Origin: an uncultured Lachnospiraceae bacterium
GTDB taxonomy: Bacteria > Bacillota > Clostridia > Lachnospirales > Lachnospiraceae
NCBI GenBank assembly: GCA_902493385.1
Contig: CABUPO010000007.1
Coordinates: 62,001-126,000, forward strand
Length of the DNA: 64,000 bases
Direction of reading: 5' to 3'
In this document: positions 17,399 through 26,724 of the stretch, in pieces
Position numbering within the stretch: the stretch's first letter is position 1
Layout of the letters: each line of letters opens with the position of its first letter
Translations under genes and position numbers: made by a program
Notes under the pieces: model-generated
The model's database searches: none
Seen by the model: only the letters and a program-made list of their open reading frames with translations
What the model was told of the DNA's origin: nothing

Positions 17399-18914
17399 AG
17401 CAAGGCGGTACTTTAAGAAGTCCCTGACTGCTTAATGCATTGCCTCCTATAGAATATATAGGCGTATCCGGCGTATATCTGCATGAAAATGACTGCTCTT
17501 TATCGGAGGGATTAATAATAACAAGGATTTTTTCATCATCTGTACTACGCAGATAGCATAGAGGATATTCATTCTCTTCTGCATATATGAATTTTATTTC
17601 TCCGCAGTTTGAAAGAGCTTTATGTTCCTTTCGTATACTGATTAGACGGCGCACTTCGCTGTAAAGTGAAGCTGAATCTGATATCTGCGCCTCAACTGTA
17701 GGACGGTTTACATCAGCATCGATTGGAATATACAGTTTGTCGGAGGAAGCCATGCTGAACCCTGCGTTTGGAAGCGCATTCCACTGCATAGGAGAGCGTG
17801 AACCGGTACGCCCATAGCCGCCTTCTACAGAAGGTATATTTTCAATATATCTCATGCCTATCTCATCGCCATAATATATAAATGGCGCTCCGGGCATTGT
17901 AAGAAGAAATGCAAACGCAATTTTCATTTCCTCCTGTGAAAGACGTCTTGCCATTCTGTCCATGTCGTGATTGCCTGAAGGTATGCATATAAGTCCGCGC
18001 CCTTCGGTTTTTTCGTAATTTTCTATATATTTTTCAACGAATCTGTATACGTTTCCTTTGCCTCTTGAAGAGAAATACGGCTCGTCGCAGCGGAAGAGGT
18101 CGTTATAATGAGACGGACCGAAATGAAGCAGAAAATCCATATGGAATCCGCCGATAAGAGCTTTGTCAGGCTCGCCCCATTCAGAGATTATAGCGGCGTT
18201 TGGAAATTCTTTGTCAAGAAATTCCCTTATATTCTGCCAAAGACTGATTGTTCCCTTGCTTTCAGGGTCGTTTTTAACAAGGGAGCCCGCCATATCTACC
18301 CTGAAACCATCGCAGCCCATTGTAAGCCAAAAGCGCATGATATTTTTCAATTCAGCAAGAGTTGCCTTTGGAGCTTCGGCATTCATTGGCATCTGCCATA
18401 AGCGGTCGCATTCGTAAAATCCATAATTCAGAGCCGGCTGATGAGAAAAGAAATTCACCGCGCATGAACCGTCTCTTTCGGAGAATCCACGTATGCAGTT
18501 CATGCCGCAAGGCGATTCCCATATACTGTCTGTCCATACGTAACGTCCTGAATATTCATTTTTTTCGGCGCTCATTGATTGTTTAAACCAGGGATGCTCT
18601 GTGGAGGTATGACCAGGTACAAGGTCGATTAGTACGTGCATATCAAGCGCATGCGCCTTATCAAAAATTTCTTTTAAATCATCATTGGTTCCGTATCGTG
18701 GAGCGGCAGTATAATAATCCGATATATCATAACCCGCATCTAAAAAAGGCGACATAAAGCATGGATTAATCCATACGGCGTTGCAGCCTAATTCTTTTAT
18801 GTATGAAAGCTTTGAAATAATTCCTTTAAAATCCCCTATTCCGTCCGAATTGGTATCCATAAAGGACTGAGGATATATTTCATAAAAAATTGCATTTTCA
18901 ATCCACTTAGGCAT
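17376..18914 (-). CDS. GH13 alpha-glucosidase / amylase-family hydrolase
   Basis: This 512-residue intracellular (no signal peptide) GH13 enzyme has region I DLVPGHTS, region II GFRVDMAG with nucleophile D207, acid/base E245 in IISEWGEPD, and region IV PSGNHDMDR, so all three catalytic residues are present. The start WIENAIFYEIYPQSFMDTNSDGIGD is typical of the oligo-1,6-glucosidase/alpha-glucosidase group, including the QSFMDTNGDG calcium-type loop. It likely works on imported malto- or isomalto-oligosaccharides. AAGGAGAA precedes the ATG. It is transcribed alone, convergent with the U32 gene. Confidence 0.9.
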   Translation of the reverse strand: MPKWIENAIFYEIYPQSFMDTNSDGIGDFKGIISKLSYIKELGCNAVWINPCFMSPFLDAGYDISDYYTAAPRYGTNDDLKEIFDKAHALDMHVLIDLVPGHTSTEHPWFKQSMSAEKNEYSGRYVWTDSIWESPCGMNCIRGFSERDGSCAVNFFSHQPALNYGFYECDRLWQMPMNAEAPKATLAELKNIMRFWLTMGCDGFRVDMAGSLVKNDPESKGTISLWQNIREFLDKEFPNAAIISEWGEPDKALIGGFHMDFLLHFGPSHYNDLFRCDEPYFSSRGKGNVYRFVEKYIENYEKTEGRGLICIPSGNHDMDRMARRLSQEEMKIAFAFLLTMPGAPFIYYGDEIGMRYIENIPSVEGGYGRTGSRSPMQWNALPNAGFSMASSDKLYIPIDADVNRPTVEAQISDSASLYSEVRRLISIRKEHKALSNCGEIKFIYAEENEYPLCYLRSTDDEKILVIINPSDKEQSFSCRYTPDTPIYSIGGNALSSQGLLKVPPCSAGFYCV

Positions 18915-19032
18915 AAGCGTTCTCCTTTTTAGGTTTATTGATTAATAATATTGGCTCGTAGTACGCATAATATTTCTACGTGTTTATTTTTTATTTTAAC
19001 ATTAATATATAAAAAAAGAAAGAGATGATAAT

Positions 19033-20346
19033 TTGAAATCCTTATGGCTGGATACAATAAAACCAATAAAATTTGAAGCCTTACAGGCTGATGCTAAAAC
19101 TGACGTCCTGATAATAGGTGGAGGCCTTTGCGGAATTTTATGCGCTGTGTTTCTAAAAGAGGCCGGCGTGGATTATATGCTTGTTGAGAAAGACAGCATA
19201 GGAATGGGAATTACAAAAAATACAACGGCAAAAATAACGGCGCAGCACGGTCTTATATTTGATAAGCTTATACGCGATAAAGGCGTCGGTAAAGCCCAGA
19301 TGTATCTTAAAGCGAATGAGTGGGCGGTAAATGAATACAGAAAAAGGGCCGAAAATATTGACTGTGATTTTGAAATTAAACGTTCAGGAGTGTATTCACG
19401 TACGGATAATGAAGTAATTGAAAAGGAAATTACGGCGCTTAATAAAATAGGCTATTCTGCGGAGTACACTAATAAGCTTAACCTGCCGTTTGATATAAAG
19501 GGCACTGTGCTTTTTGATAAGCAGGCGCAGTTTAATCCGCTGAAATTTATCTATGGAGCCGCAGTAAATCTTAACATAAAAGAGCATACGTTTGTAAATA
19601 AGGTAAAAGATACAATTGCTTATACTGACAGAGGAAATATTAAAGCCGATAAAATAATTATTGCTACTCATTTTCCGTATATTAACACGAGAGGGAGTTA
19701 TTTTCTCAAGCTTTACCAGCATCGTTCGTATGTAATTGCATTAAAAGGAGCCGCAGATGTAGACGGAATGTTTATAGATGAAAATAATAACGGATTTTCT
19801 TTCAGAAATTATAACGATTTGCTGCTTGTTGGAGGAGGCGGCCACAGAACAGGCAGCCCGGCGGGAAAGCTTGACAGGCTGAAGCGTTTTACACAGTCTG
19901 CTTACGGTACTGCAAAGGAAATGTATCTTTATGCTGCGCAGGACTGTATGAGTCTTGATAAAATAGCGTATATTGGTAATTATTCAATGCATACGCCAAA
20001 TTGGTACGTGGCCTCAGGTTTTAACAAATGGGGAATGACTTCGTCTATGGTTGCGGCAAGGCTTTTATGCGATATGGTGTGCGGAAAGAAAAATGAATTA
20101 TCAGAGCTTTATTCTCCAAGCAGGAGCATTTTAAAAACACAGCTTCTTATTAACGGCGCTGTCTCAACAATGAATCTTTTAACTCCGGGAACGAAAAGAT
20201 GTCCGCATATGGGATGCGAATTAAAGTGGAATAAAGCAGAACATACATGGGACTGCCCATGTCATGGCTCGCGCTTTGACGAAGACGGCGGACTTATAGA
20301 TAATCCTGCAAAAAGGGACGCCGCTCATATTGCAAAAAGCAGGTAA
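19033..20346 (+). CDS. FAD-dependent oxidoreductase with C-terminal Rieske [2Fe-2S] domain
   Basis: The 437-residue protein has a DAO-type FAD domain (VLIIGGGLCGILCAVFLKEAG, then KNTTAKITAQHG and HRTGSPAGK). A Rieske domain at the C-terminus has both ligand pairs, CPHMGC and CPCHGSRF. Such proteins are common in Firmicutes; the substrate is not known. The Rieske tail ends soon after DNPAKRDA, slightly shorter than usual. It starts at TTG 19033 after AAGAAAGAGATG. It is divergent from the GH13 gene and followed by the alkylation-repair gene after 38 bases. Confidence 0.88.
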   Translation: MKSLWLDTIKPIKFEALQADAKTDVLIIGGGLCGILCAVFLKEAGVDYMLVEKDSIGMGITKNTTAKITAQHGLIFDKLIRDKGVGKAQMYLKANEWAVNEYRKRAENIDCDFEIKRSGVYSRTDNEVIEKEITALNKIGYSAEYTNKLNLPFDIKGTVLFDKQAQFNPLKFIYGAAVNLNIKEHTFVNKVKDTIAYTDRGNIKADKIIIATHFPYINTRGSYFLKLYQHRSYVIALKGAADVDGMFIDENNNGFSFRNYNDLLLVGGGGHRTGSPAGKLDRLKRFTQSAYGTAKEMYLYAAQDCMSLDKIAYIGNYSMHTPNWYVASGFNKWGMTSSMVAARLLCDMVCGKKNELSELYSPSRSILKTQLLINGAVSTMNLLTPGTKRCPHMGCELKWNKAEHTWDCPCHGSRFDEDGGLIDNPAKRDAAHIAKSR

Positions 20347-20384
20347 CTACGTTATATTAAATATAAAAACATGCAGGAGTTATT

Positions 20385-21071
20385 ATGACTACGAAAGATA
20401 TAAGAGAAAGACTGTCTGAGCTTGCAGATATAGAATATAAAGAGTTTCACCAAAAGCTTATACCTGATGTTAATCCGGATATGGTTATTGGAGTACGTAC
20501 GCCGGTTCTTAGAAAAACAGCTAATGAGCTTCGTGCGGACGCTGATATACATTATTTTCTTTCAGAGCTTCCGCATACGTATTACGAGGAAAACAATCTT
20601 CATGCATTTCTTATTGAGTATATTAAGGATTTTGACGAATGTATTCTGGCTGTCGAGAAATTTCTTCCGTATGTGGACAACTGGGCTACATGCGATATGA
20701 TGTCGCCGAAGGTTTTTAAGAAGCATCTGCCAGAGCTTCTTGTGAAGATTAAAGAGTGGATTGCTTCTGATAAGATATATACAATACGGTTCGGAACAGG
20801 GATGCTTATGAAATATTTTCTTGATGATGAATTCCTGCCTGAATATAATGAGCTTCCTGCGTCTGTGGATTCTGATGAATATTATGTAAATATGATGATT
20901 GCATGGTATTATGCGACGGCGCTTGCAAAGCAGTATGATGATACTATCCCGTATATTGAGGGTAAACGGTTAAGTACGTGGATTCATAATAAGACAATTT
21001 CTAAGGCAGTTGAAAGCAGAAGAATCGATGACAGGAAAAAATTATATTTAAAATCCTTAAAAATCAGATGA
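20385..21071 (+). CDS. AlkD-like DNA alkylation repair protein
   Basis: The protein has 228 residues and is all-helical (HEAT-like), of the DNA alkylation repair family that excises 3- and 7-alkylpurines without base flipping. The motif YVDNWATCDMMSPK carries the Trp and Asp that in Bacillus cereus AlkD contact the lesion and DNA backbone, and a second Trp-rich helix is seen at MMIAWYYATALAKQ. GVRTPVLRKTA near the N-terminus is also typical. GCAGGAG lies upstream of ATG. The next gene, larC, starts 19 bases on but is unrelated in function. Confidence 0.87.
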   Translation: MTTKDIRERLSELADIEYKEFHQKLIPDVNPDMVIGVRTPVLRKTANELRADADIHYFLSELPHTYYEENNLHAFLIEYIKDFDECILAVEKFLPYVDNWATCDMMSPKVFKKHLPELLVKIKEWIASDKIYTIRFGTGMLMKYFLDDEFLPEYNELPASVDSDEYYVNMMIAWYYATALAKQYDDTIPYIEGKRLSTWIHNKTISKAVESRRIDDRKKLYLKSLKIR

Positions 21072-21090
21072 CATAATAATAGGAGAATAT

Positions 21091-22302
21091 ATGAGAACTT
21101 TGTTTTTGGATTGCGGAATGGGAGCTGCCGGAGATATGATTATGGGCGCGCTTCTTTCGTTTATTGATGATAAAGATGAATTTATTAAAGAGATTAACAG
21201 TATAGGAATACCGGATACAATAGTTTCGTTTGAAAACGACTGTAAATGTGGAATTGCAGGAATACATATAAGCGTGAACATAGCTGGAGCGGAAGAATGT
21301 CAGGATGCTGCGTCAGAATGCGGACATGGGCATAACCACCACCATGCAGGTATTGATGATATACGTAAAATCATCGATAACCTTAAAGTTTCTGACAGAG
21401 TAAAAAGACAAGTCAACGATATATATATGATGATAGCTGATGCAGAATCAAAAGTACATGGAAAGGACGTCAGTGAAATTCATTTCCATGAGGTGGGAAT
21501 GATGGATGCAATCGCTGATATTACAGGCTGTGCAATGCTCCTTGAGAAGCTTTCTGTTAAGAGTATTTATGTGTCAAATGTAAATACAGGCTTTGGTAAG
21601 GTCAGATGTGCTCATGGAATCCTTCCTGTTCCTGCGCCAGCTACGGCAGAGCTTTTAAAAGGCATACCTTGTTATGCCGGGAAAATTGAAGGGGAATTGT
21701 GTACGCCTACAGGAGCTGCGCTTTTAGCATATTATGCAACGGCATACTCTAATATGCCTCTGATGCGTATAAAAGACACAGGTTATGGATGTGGTAAAAA
21801 GGATTTTGAGGCGGCCAATGTGGTAAGGGCAGTGCTTGGTGAAACAGATTTGGAGTCTGACAGCGTTATTGAACTTGCCTGCAATATAGACGATATGACA
21901 GGCGAGGAGCTTGGTTATGTTACGGAGCGCCTGCTTAATGAGGGAGCGCTTGACGTGTATACGGCTGCAATAGGAATGAAGAAGAATCGTCCGGGAATAT
22001 TATTGTCGGTAATATGTAAAAGCCTGCTTCGTGAGAAAATGACGGAATTGATTTTTAAGCATACGACTACAATCGGACTGAGAGAGTACATATGTAACCG
22101 AACAATTCTGCACCGCAGAGAAAAAGAGGTTGACACAGGTATTGGAAAAGTCCGTATAAAGGAATCATATGGAAACGGCATATATAAAACAAAGCCCGAA
22201 TATGAGGACATACGGAGGATAGCTGATGAAACGGGTAAATCAATTCGTGAAATACAAAATATTGTTTTAAATAATACAGATAGTTTCAGGGAGGAAGATT
22301 AA
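21091..22302 (+). CDS. larC: nickel-pincer cofactor nickel insertase LarC
   Basis: LarC is the CTP-dependent cyclometallase that inserts nickel into the pincer nucleotide of lactate racemase-type enzymes. The 403-residue protein begins TLFLDCGMGAAGDMIMGAL and has the family blocks EIHFHEVGMMDAIADI, CAHGILPVPAPATAELL, GELCTPTGAALL and the C-terminal CNIDDMTGEELGYV. A His-rich stretch (GHGHNHHHAG, residues around 75-84) suits nickel handling. In Lactobacillus plantarum larC is expressed as LarC1/LarC2 by ribosomal frameshifting; here it is one continuous frame. It is followed one base later by a metal ECF transporter operon. Confidence 0.93.
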   Translation: MRTLFLDCGMGAAGDMIMGALLSFIDDKDEFIKEINSIGIPDTIVSFENDCKCGIAGIHISVNIAGAEECQDAASECGHGHNHHHAGIDDIRKIIDNLKVSDRVKRQVNDIYMMIADAESKVHGKDVSEIHFHEVGMMDAIADITGCAMLLEKLSVKSIYVSNVNTGFGKVRCAHGILPVPAPATAELLKGIPCYAGKIEGELCTPTGAALLAYYATAYSNMPLMRIKDTGYGCGKKDFEAANVVRAVLGETDLESDSVIELACNIDDMTGEELGYVTERLLNEGALDVYTAAIGMKKNRPGILLSVICKSLLREKMTELIFKHTTTIGLREYICNRTILHRREKEVDTGIGKVRIKESYGNGIYKTKPEYEDIRRIADETGKSIREIQNIVLNNTDSFREED

Positions 22303-22303
22303 C

Positions 22304-23308
22304 ATGCATATGGCAGACGCGCTTCTTGCACCTTCTGTTGCGGCAGTTATGTGTGCTGGAAGTGTTATTACAGCGGGATATTCAGTTAAGAAAATAAGGC
22401 TTGAAGATAATCCGGTTAAGATACCGGAAATGGGAGTTATGGGGGCTTTTGTTTTTGCAGCTCAAATGATTAATTTTACAATACCGGGTACGGGTTCCTC
22501 AGGACATCTGACTGGAGGAATGCTGCTTTCAGCTCTTCTGGGACCTTACGCGGGCTTTATTTCTATGATAGGGGTTCTGCTAATACAGTGCCTGTTTTTT
22601 GCTGACGGCGGGATTATGGCGCTTGGTGCAAATATATGGAATATGGCGTTTTACGGATGTTTTGTGGGTGGAGGGATTATATGGAAAATTGCTATGAAGA
22701 ATGGAGCTTCTAAGAAAAAAATATGTGCGGCGGGAATTTTAGGCTGTGTGGTTTCTATGCAGCTGGGAGCGTTTTCCGTAACTGTCGAGACGCTTGCTTC
22801 GGGAATTACCGAGCTTCCGTTTACGGCATTTTTAGCGGCAATGCAGCCAATACACCTGGCTATAGGGCTTGTAGAAGGAATTATTACATCGGCTGTCCTG
22901 ATATTTGTATATGAAGCGCAGCCAAAGCTTATATGGGGAATCAATGATAATAACGATAATGGCAGGACGCCGGTTAAAAAGGTATTTGCAGTAACAGGTA
23001 TATGTACTGTTATAATTGCAGGAGCGGTTTCGTTAGTTGCATCGGCGCTGCCTGACGGACTTGAATGGTCCGTTGCAAGGGTGGCAGACGACGCTGAAAT
23101 AACTGCGGCCGGCGGTATATATGACGTGCTTTCAGAAATACAGAATAAGCTTGCGGTTATGCCTGATTATGCTTTTAAGCATTCTGATACTGCCGCAGGA
23201 ACCTCTGTCTCAGGAATTGCCGGGGCAGCCATTGTATTTACAGTATGTATTTTGTGCTGTTATCTGTTCAGGTTATTCAGAAAGAGAAGAAATCATGAAA
23301 AAGCTTGA
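22304..23308 (+). CDS. nikMN: nickel/cobalt ECF transporter S-component, fused NikM-NikN
   Basis: This 334-residue polytopic membrane protein begins MHMADALL; the N-terminal Met-His-Met of CbiM/NikM binds the metal. About seven hydrophobic segments make the M part. A C-terminal NikN-like part carries the PDGLEW signature (ALPDGLEWSVARV) and a last transmembrane helix. Proteins with the PDGLE block are generally nickel rather than cobalt transporters, which fits the upstream larC. It starts one base after larC stops and overlaps the next gene by 14 bases. Confidence 0.87.
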   Translation: MHMADALLAPSVAAVMCAGSVITAGYSVKKIRLEDNPVKIPEMGVMGAFVFAAQMINFTIPGTGSSGHLTGGMLLSALLGPYAGFISMIGVLLIQCLFFADGGIMALGANIWNMAFYGCFVGGGIIWKIAMKNGASKKKICAAGILGCVVSMQLGAFSVTVETLASGITELPFTAFLAAMQPIHLAIGLVEGIITSAVLIFVYEAQPKLIWGINDNNDNGRTPVKKVFAVTGICTVIIAGAVSLVASALPDGLEWSVARVADDAEITAAGGIYDVLSEIQNKLAVMPDYAFKHSDTAAGTSVSGIAGAAIVFTVCILCCYLFRLFRKRRNHEKA

Positions 23309-24104
23309 GCGAGCCATACATGAGATATGCAGCATGGAAAAACAGGCGTCGCAGAACAAATGGATAAATGAATTAAATGCATTGCCCAAGCTTATTGTAA
23401 CGCTTTCGTATATTATTCTTCTCGTCTCATTTGATAAGTATGACGTTTGGGGAATATGCTCAATGTTCGTGTATCCGGTGGTTTTATTTACTGCATGTGA
23501 TATAGGATTTAAGAATTGTATAAAAAGAATATGGATTACTTTTCCATTAATATTAATTTTGGGAGCCTGCAATCCGCTGTTTGACCGTGCGGTTATCGTA
23601 ACGGCTTTCGGGATAGGCATAAGCGGTGGTGTGATATCGGCGTTTACATTATTTTTAAAAGGGATATTTGCCGTAATGGCTGCGTATCTTCTTATGATTA
23701 CAACAACGATTGACGATATATGCATATCTCTTAGAAGAATACATATTCCAGAGGCTCTTGTTACGGTATTTCTTTTGACATACAGATATATCAACGTTTT
23801 GCTTAAAGAGACAAACCGGCTGATGGAAGCGTATCAGATGCGCGCCACAGGCGAAAAAGGAATCAGGTTTGGCGTATGGGGTTCTTTAGTCGGAGGGCTT
23901 TTAATCCGCAGCAGCTGCAGGGCTTACGCAGTGTATGACAGTATGAATATGCGAGGATATGAAATGGCCTCCCATATGCTTTCGGAAGATAGTGTTAAGA
24001 ATGGCAGGACGGCGGATGTGATATGGGCAGCCGCATGGATAATTATATTAATAATATTTCGGATATTTCCTGTATTTTATATAATAGGAAATATCTTTGT
24101 ATAA
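23295..24104 (+). CDS. nikQ: ECF transporter transmembrane T-component (NikQ/CbiQ)
   Basis: The protein has 269 residues with four to five hydrophobic segments and the cytoplasmic coupling region typical of EcfT/CbiQ (MEAYQMRATGEKGI, then YDSMNMRGYE with the Arg-Gly coupling motif). It couples ATP hydrolysis to the NikM component. ATG 23295 is preferred: it has AGAGAAG upstream and a normal N-terminus. The frame is open further upstream to 23121, but that stretch merely overlaps nikMN. Confidence 0.87.
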   Translation: MKKLERAIHEICSMEKQASQNKWINELNALPKLIVTLSYIILLVSFDKYDVWGICSMFVYPVVLFTACDIGFKNCIKRIWITFPLILILGACNPLFDRAVIVTAFGIGISGGVISAFTLFLKGIFAVMAAYLLMITTTIDDICISLRRIHIPEALVTVFLLTYRYINVLLKETNRLMEAYQMRATGEKGIRFGVWGSLVGGLLIRSSCRAYAVYDSMNMRGYEMASHMLSEDSVKNGRTADVIWAAAWIIILIIFRIFPVFYIIGNIFV

Positions 24105-24122
24105 ATGAAAGAAGAGATAAAG

Positions 24123-24866
24123 ATGAATGCCGGCAGGATAACGATTAATCATATGTCATTTGGATATGACGGCAGCAGAAAAATATTTGAAAATTTCAGC
24201 CTTAAGGTTAATCCGGGCGAAAGAGTAGGGATTGTGGGTGAAAACGGCGTAGGTAAGTCAACGCTTTTAAGGCTTATTGCAGGACTTAATATTGATTTTT
24301 CAGGAGATATTCTTATAAACGATATCGGCGTATCCAAAAAAACTCTTAAAGATATAAGAAAAGATATGGGTTACGTGTTTCAGGATGCAGATAACCAGCT
24401 TTTTATGTCAACTGTGTATGAGGACGTTGCATTTGCGCCAAGGAATTATGGAATGCGAGGCTCTGCATTAGATGCATGCGTGAAGCAGGCGTTAGCAAAG
24501 GTCGGAATAGAGGAGCTTTTCGACAGACCGGTATATCATTTGTCGGGCGGAGAAAAAAAGCTTGCGTCAATTGCCGGAGTTCTTGCAATGGAGCCGGGAA
24601 TTATAATGTTTGATGAACCAGGCGTTGCGCTTGACCCGCGTAACAGAATGAATCTGATTAATATTTTAAATGAATTATCACAGACAATTTTAATAACCTC
24701 GCATGATATGGACTTTATTTTGGATACCTGCGACAGGACGATACTTTTGTATAAGGGGAGTATAATTAAAGACGGAAAATCAAAAGATATACTTTTTGAT
24801 AAAAAAGTTCTTGAAGATTGTGGGCTTATGCTTCCTCTAAGCGCGAAATATAAGAAAATAACATGA
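24123..24866 (+). CDS. nikO: ECF transporter ATPase (NikO/CbiO)
   Basis: An ABC ATPase of 247 residues: Walker A GENGVGKST, Q-loop VFQDADNQLF (the typical ECF/CbiO form), signature LSGGEKK, Walker B IIMFDEP and switch His in ITSHDMDF. It completes the four-gene larC-nikMN-nikQ-nikO unit. ATG 24123 follows AAGAAGAG at a suitable distance; an ATG at 24105 directly after the nikQ stop is possible but poorly spaced from any RBS. Confidence 0.9.
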   Translation: MNAGRITINHMSFGYDGSRKIFENFSLKVNPGERVGIVGENGVGKSTLLRLIAGLNIDFSGDILINDIGVSKKTLKDIRKDMGYVFQDADNQLFMSTVYEDVAFAPRNYGMRGSALDACVKQALAKVGIEELFDRPVYHLSGGEKKLASIAGVLAMEPGIIMFDEPGVALDPRNRMNLINILNELSQTILITSHDMDFILDTCDRTILLYKGSIIKDGKSKDILFDKKVLEDCGLMLPLSAKYKKIT

Positions 24867-24930
24867 CTTCCGGTATATCATAAGCTTTAGGACTGTTTTC
24901 CTGAAATCCCTGATATGCCGGAAGTTTTCT
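24866..24930. terminator. bidirectional terminator between nikO and carbamate kinase
   Basis: A 15-bp stem (24866-24880 with 24911-24925, one G-T pair) with an inner stem TTTAGGA / TCCTGAA, followed on the plus strand by TTTTCT. Two convergent genes end on either side of it. The minus-strand side is followed by a less perfect T-rich stretch. Confidence 0.8.
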
Positions 24931-24934
24931 GTAA

Positions 24935-25870
24935 TTAAGAACTGATAATAGTTCCGGTTTTTCCTTTTACAGCTTCAAGAGCGTTATCGACATGCGTTAT
25001 TATAGCGCGCCTTTTTGGAGCAGAGGTTACAAACGATATTGACGCTTCCATTTTAGGCTGTGTAGTTATAGGGTCAAAATGGTCTGCGTGCGTAAGAGCA
25101 AGGGCTTCTTCGGCGGTAATTCTTTTAATTGGTTCTTCATTATCGTCGCCCTGATTGATGTGAAGATGATTGGTCTCCGTAAGGAATAGTAATGTAGAAG
25201 CATCAAGCTGGTCGGCAAGCTTGGCGGCGGTATAATCCTTTTCGATTATTGCGCTCGCACCCTTCAGTGTTGTGCCTTGTTCAAGTACAGGGATTCCTCC
25301 GCCTCCGGCTGCTATAACAACCTGGCCTGCTTCACATAGTGTGCGTATCGCATCTATTTCATATATATCTATAGGCTTTGGCGAAGCAATTATTCTTCTG
25401 TATCCTCCATTACCATCATTTACTACATAATTACCCTTTTCTTCTTCCATATCGGCGTCTTCCCTGGACATATGGCGTCCGATAATTTTGGTAGGGTTAT
25501 TAAATGCTTTGTCAAAAGGGTCAACCTTAACCTGTGTTATTATAGTTGAAACTGTCTTGTATATGCCCCGGTTGAGCAGCTCGCTTCTTATGGCGTTCTG
25601 AAGATCGTAACCTATGTAGCCCTGACTCATTGCACCGCATAAAGATACCGGAGCAGCCGTATATTTGGAATCAAGCCTGCTGAATTCGTTCATGGCAGTC
25701 TGTATCATGCCAATCTGGGCTCCGTTACTGTGAGTGACAACTACTCTGTATTTTTCTTCTATGAGGTCCGCTACTGCCTGAGCGGCTTTTGTTACATTTT
25801 TTTTCTGTTCAGGGAAAGTATCGCCGAAGCAGTTACGGCCAAGAGCCACTACAATAATATTATTATTCAT
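24935..25870 (-). CDS. arcC: carbamate kinase
   Basis: The 311-residue protein of the amino-acid kinase fold makes ATP from carbamoyl phosphate in fermentative breakdown of arginine/citrulline or purines/allantoin. Blocks include VVALGRNCFGDT, VVTHSNGAQIG, ASPKPIDIYEIDAI, VIAAGGGGIPV and FVTSAPKRRAIITH. The family usually reads GGNA after the first strand; here it is GRNC, a mild deviation. No arginine deiminase or ornithine carbamoyltransferase gene is nearby, so the carbamoyl-phosphate source is not shown by context. ATG 25870 follows AGAGGT. Confidence 0.92.
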   Translation of the reverse strand: MNNNIIVVALGRNCFGDTFPEQKKNVTKAAQAVADLIEEKYRVVVTHSNGAQIGMIQTAMNEFSRLDSKYTAAPVSLCGAMSQGYIGYDLQNAIRSELLNRGIYKTVSTIITQVKVDPFDKAFNNPTKIIGRHMSREDADMEEEKGNYVVNDGNGGYRRIIASPKPIDIYEIDAIRTLCEAGQVVIAAGGGGIPVLEQGTTLKGASAIIEKDYTAAKLADQLDASTLLFLTETNHLHINQGDDNEEPIKRITAEEALALTHADHFDPITTQPKMEASISFVTSAPKRRAIITHVDNALEAVKGKTGTIISS

Positions 25871-25949
25871 ACAATTACCTCTTTTCGTCATTCATACAAA
25901 TATTATATAATATTATAAATGAAATGAAAATGATTTTTTATATATATAA

Positions 25950-25978
25950 TTCCAATTAGTATGCACGTATGTTATAAT
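25950..25978 (+). promoter_or_regulatory. promoter of the PHP-UDPGP-GH2 operon
   Basis: A perfect extended -10 (TGTTATAAT, TATAAT at 25973-25978) with TTCCAA 17 bases upstream (25950-25955). It reads toward the GTG start at 26029. Confidence 0.6.
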
Positions 25979-26028
25979 TCTTCCATAAGAGTGGCTTAAA
26001 TAAATACATTTTAAAGGGGACATATACA

Positions 26029-26724
26029 GTGTTATACAGATATGAAACGCACTTGCATACAAAAGAAGCAAGTGCATGTGCAAGAACGAATGCAAAAGAT
26101 TATATTAAGGCTTATAAGAATGCCGGATATTCAGGTATTATAGTAACAGATCATTTTTTTAATGGTAATACAGCTGTGCCGCGTAATCTTATATGGAAAG
26201 AGAGAGTGAAGCTGTTTTGTGATGGTTATGAAAAGGCTGCCGAAGAAGGTTATAAGGAAAATTTTCATGTGTTTTTTGGATGGGAGGCAGGCTTTTTTGG
26301 AACGGAGTTTCTTATATATGGTCTTGATAAGGAATGGCTTCTTAATCATGACGATATACTTTCGTGGTCAGTTGAAAAGCAGTATCAGATGGTAAAAGAA
26401 GGCGGCGGAATGGTAATTCATGCACATCCGTACCGTGAAGCGCCGTATATTCCTGAGATAAGGCTGTATCCTGATTATGTAGACGGAGTGGAGGTGTATA
26501 ATACGTCTAATGATAATCTGGATATTATGTTTAATAAAAGAGCATATGAATATGCAAAGAAGCATGATTTTCCAATGACCGGAGGCTCTGATATTCATTC
26601 GCTGCCGCCAATGGCAGGAGGAATGGAGTTTGATTACGAGCTTAAAAGCATACAGGATTTTATTGATGCTGTTAATAATAAAAAAGGAAAAGTTTTAGGA
26701 TTAGAGGAGGAATCAGAATTATGA
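26029..26724 (+). CDS. PHP-domain phosphoesterase
   Basis: The 231-residue PHP-family metal-dependent hydrolase shows the four PHP motifs: ETHLHTKEAS, VTDHF, MVIHAHPYR and TGGSDIHS. These supply the His/Asp ligands of a di- or trinuclear metal centre. Substrates in this family range from histidinol phosphate to nucleotides and sugar phosphates, so the exact reaction is open. It starts at GTG 26029 after AAAGGGGA and overlaps the UDP-sugar pyrophosphorylase gene by 4 bases (ATGA), which suggests a sugar-phosphate context (inference). Confidence 0.82.
   Translation: MLYRYETHLHTKEASACARTNAKDYIKAYKNAGYSGIIVTDHFFNGNTAVPRNLIWKERVKLFCDGYEKAAEEGYKENFHVFFGWEAGFFGTEFLIYGLDKEWLLNHDDILSWSVEKQYQMVKEGGGMVIHAHPYREAPYIPEIRLYPDYVDGVEVYNTSNDNLDIMFNKRAYEYAKKHDFPMTGGSDIHSLPPMAGGMEFDYELKSIQDFIDAVNNKKGKVLGLEEESEL

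Noticed and set aside
21091..22302. Programmed frameshift in larC as in Lactobacillus.
   Set aside because: The gene is one continuous 403-codon frame with no slippery break.
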